A stretch of 13,468 nt of DNA from NCBI GenBank assembly GCA_024401915.1, contig JAKSKA010000019.1, positions 1-13,468 of the forward strand. Reading direction: 5' to 3'. Both the position numbers and the translations under genes were made by a program. Positions 13,451 to 13,468 of the stretch are shown here, one piece after another (the first letter of the stretch is position 1; every line of letters begins with the position of its first letter). The notes beneath the pieces are model-generated. The model saw only the letters and a program-made list of their open reading frames with translations. It was not told the DNA's origin and did not search any database. The DNA is from Bacteroidales bacterium (GTDB lineage: Bacteria; Bacteroidota; Bacteroidia; Bacteroidales; UBA932).

Positions 13451-13468
13451 TGTTTTGAAATGACATTC

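Larger units (their letters stand above)
12596..13468. other. 870-nt region without a convincing gene, rich in hairpins and degenerate repeats
   Basis: No open frame here shows recognisable family motifs or coding quality like the neighbours. On the minus strand it is the upstream region of the phosphoesterase. From 12596 onward it holds a bulged hairpin (12642-12678), a long nested stem (12706-12793), competing C/G-run pairings (12822-12882), a pyrimidine tract (12931-13007), a GC hairpin (13117-13143), three A-loop mini-hairpins (13155-13214), a 52-nt-spaced direct repeat (13262-13332) and a 10-bp stem (13415-13450). It could contain a non-coding RNA, a long mRNA leader or the decayed remains of a mobile element; the sequence alone does not decide. 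Confidence 0.6.

Noticed and set aside
13270..13458. 62-codon open frame on the plus strand near the window end
   Set aside because: No recognisable domain, it spans the repeat and hairpins, and nothing supports its start; kept as possible but not called.
12596..13468. CRISPR array, known riboswitch, RNase P, tmRNA or SRP RNA
   Set aside because: No regularly repeated identical units and none of the hallmark conserved cores of these RNAs were found.

Overview
The window is most likely chromosomal DNA of a GC-rich member of the Bacteroidota, order Bacteroidales. Supporting signs are the Bacteroidota-type promoter words (TAnnTTTG at -7 and TTG about 20 nt upstream), the absence of Shine-Dalgarno sequences before most starts, a fused aspartokinase-homoserine dehydrogenase, a MurA with the 'PGGDKIGRR' loop, and two adjacent lipoproteins of the SusD-era Bacteroidota style (a GH3 glycosidase and a calcineurin-like phosphoesterase). 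A genus cannot be fixed from the sequence alone; an Alistipes- or Cryptobacteroides-like gut lineage is only a guess.

Layout. 1-630 (minus): Sir2-family deacylase, cut by the window edge. 631-685: short divergent promoter region. 686-1741 (plus): murB. 1742-1933: spacer almost entirely filled by a 141-nt imperfect palindrome (1771-1911), followed at once by the murA promoter word. 1934-8691 (plus): a tightly packed run of six genes, murA, a ThrA-like aspartokinase/homoserine dehydrogenase, dapB, dapA, ddh and an SDR oxidoreductase; three junctions are ATGA overlaps and the other two are 4-nt gaps. 8695-10977 and 11042-12595 (minus): GH3 lipoprotein and metallophosphoesterase lipoprotein; the GH3 gene converges on the SDR gene with only 3 nt between stops. 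12596-13468: about 870 nt without a convincing gene but rich in hairpins, a pyrimidine tract and degenerate repeats.

How the genes work together. MurA and MurB make UDP-MurNAc from UDP-GlcNAc. The aspartokinase, DapA, DapB and Ddh form the aspartate-to-meso-DAP route (aspartate-semialdehyde dehydrogenase is not here), using the one-step dehydrogenase variant. The block therefore supplies the sugar and the cross-linking amino acid of peptidoglycan. The aspartokinase fusion has lost one ACT domain and carries substitutions at conserved homoserine dehydrogenase positions, which fits a kinase dedicated to DAP.

The strongest unusual signals are: (1) the palindrome at 1771-1911, whose mismatches are six tandem G.A/A.G pairs, three of them spaced exactly 11 nt apart on the 5' arm; (2) near-total absence of CATG (one copy found by eye, where about 53 would be expected at uniform base frequency), visible also as a strict T-not-C wobble choice before Met codons; (3) the remodelled ThrA.
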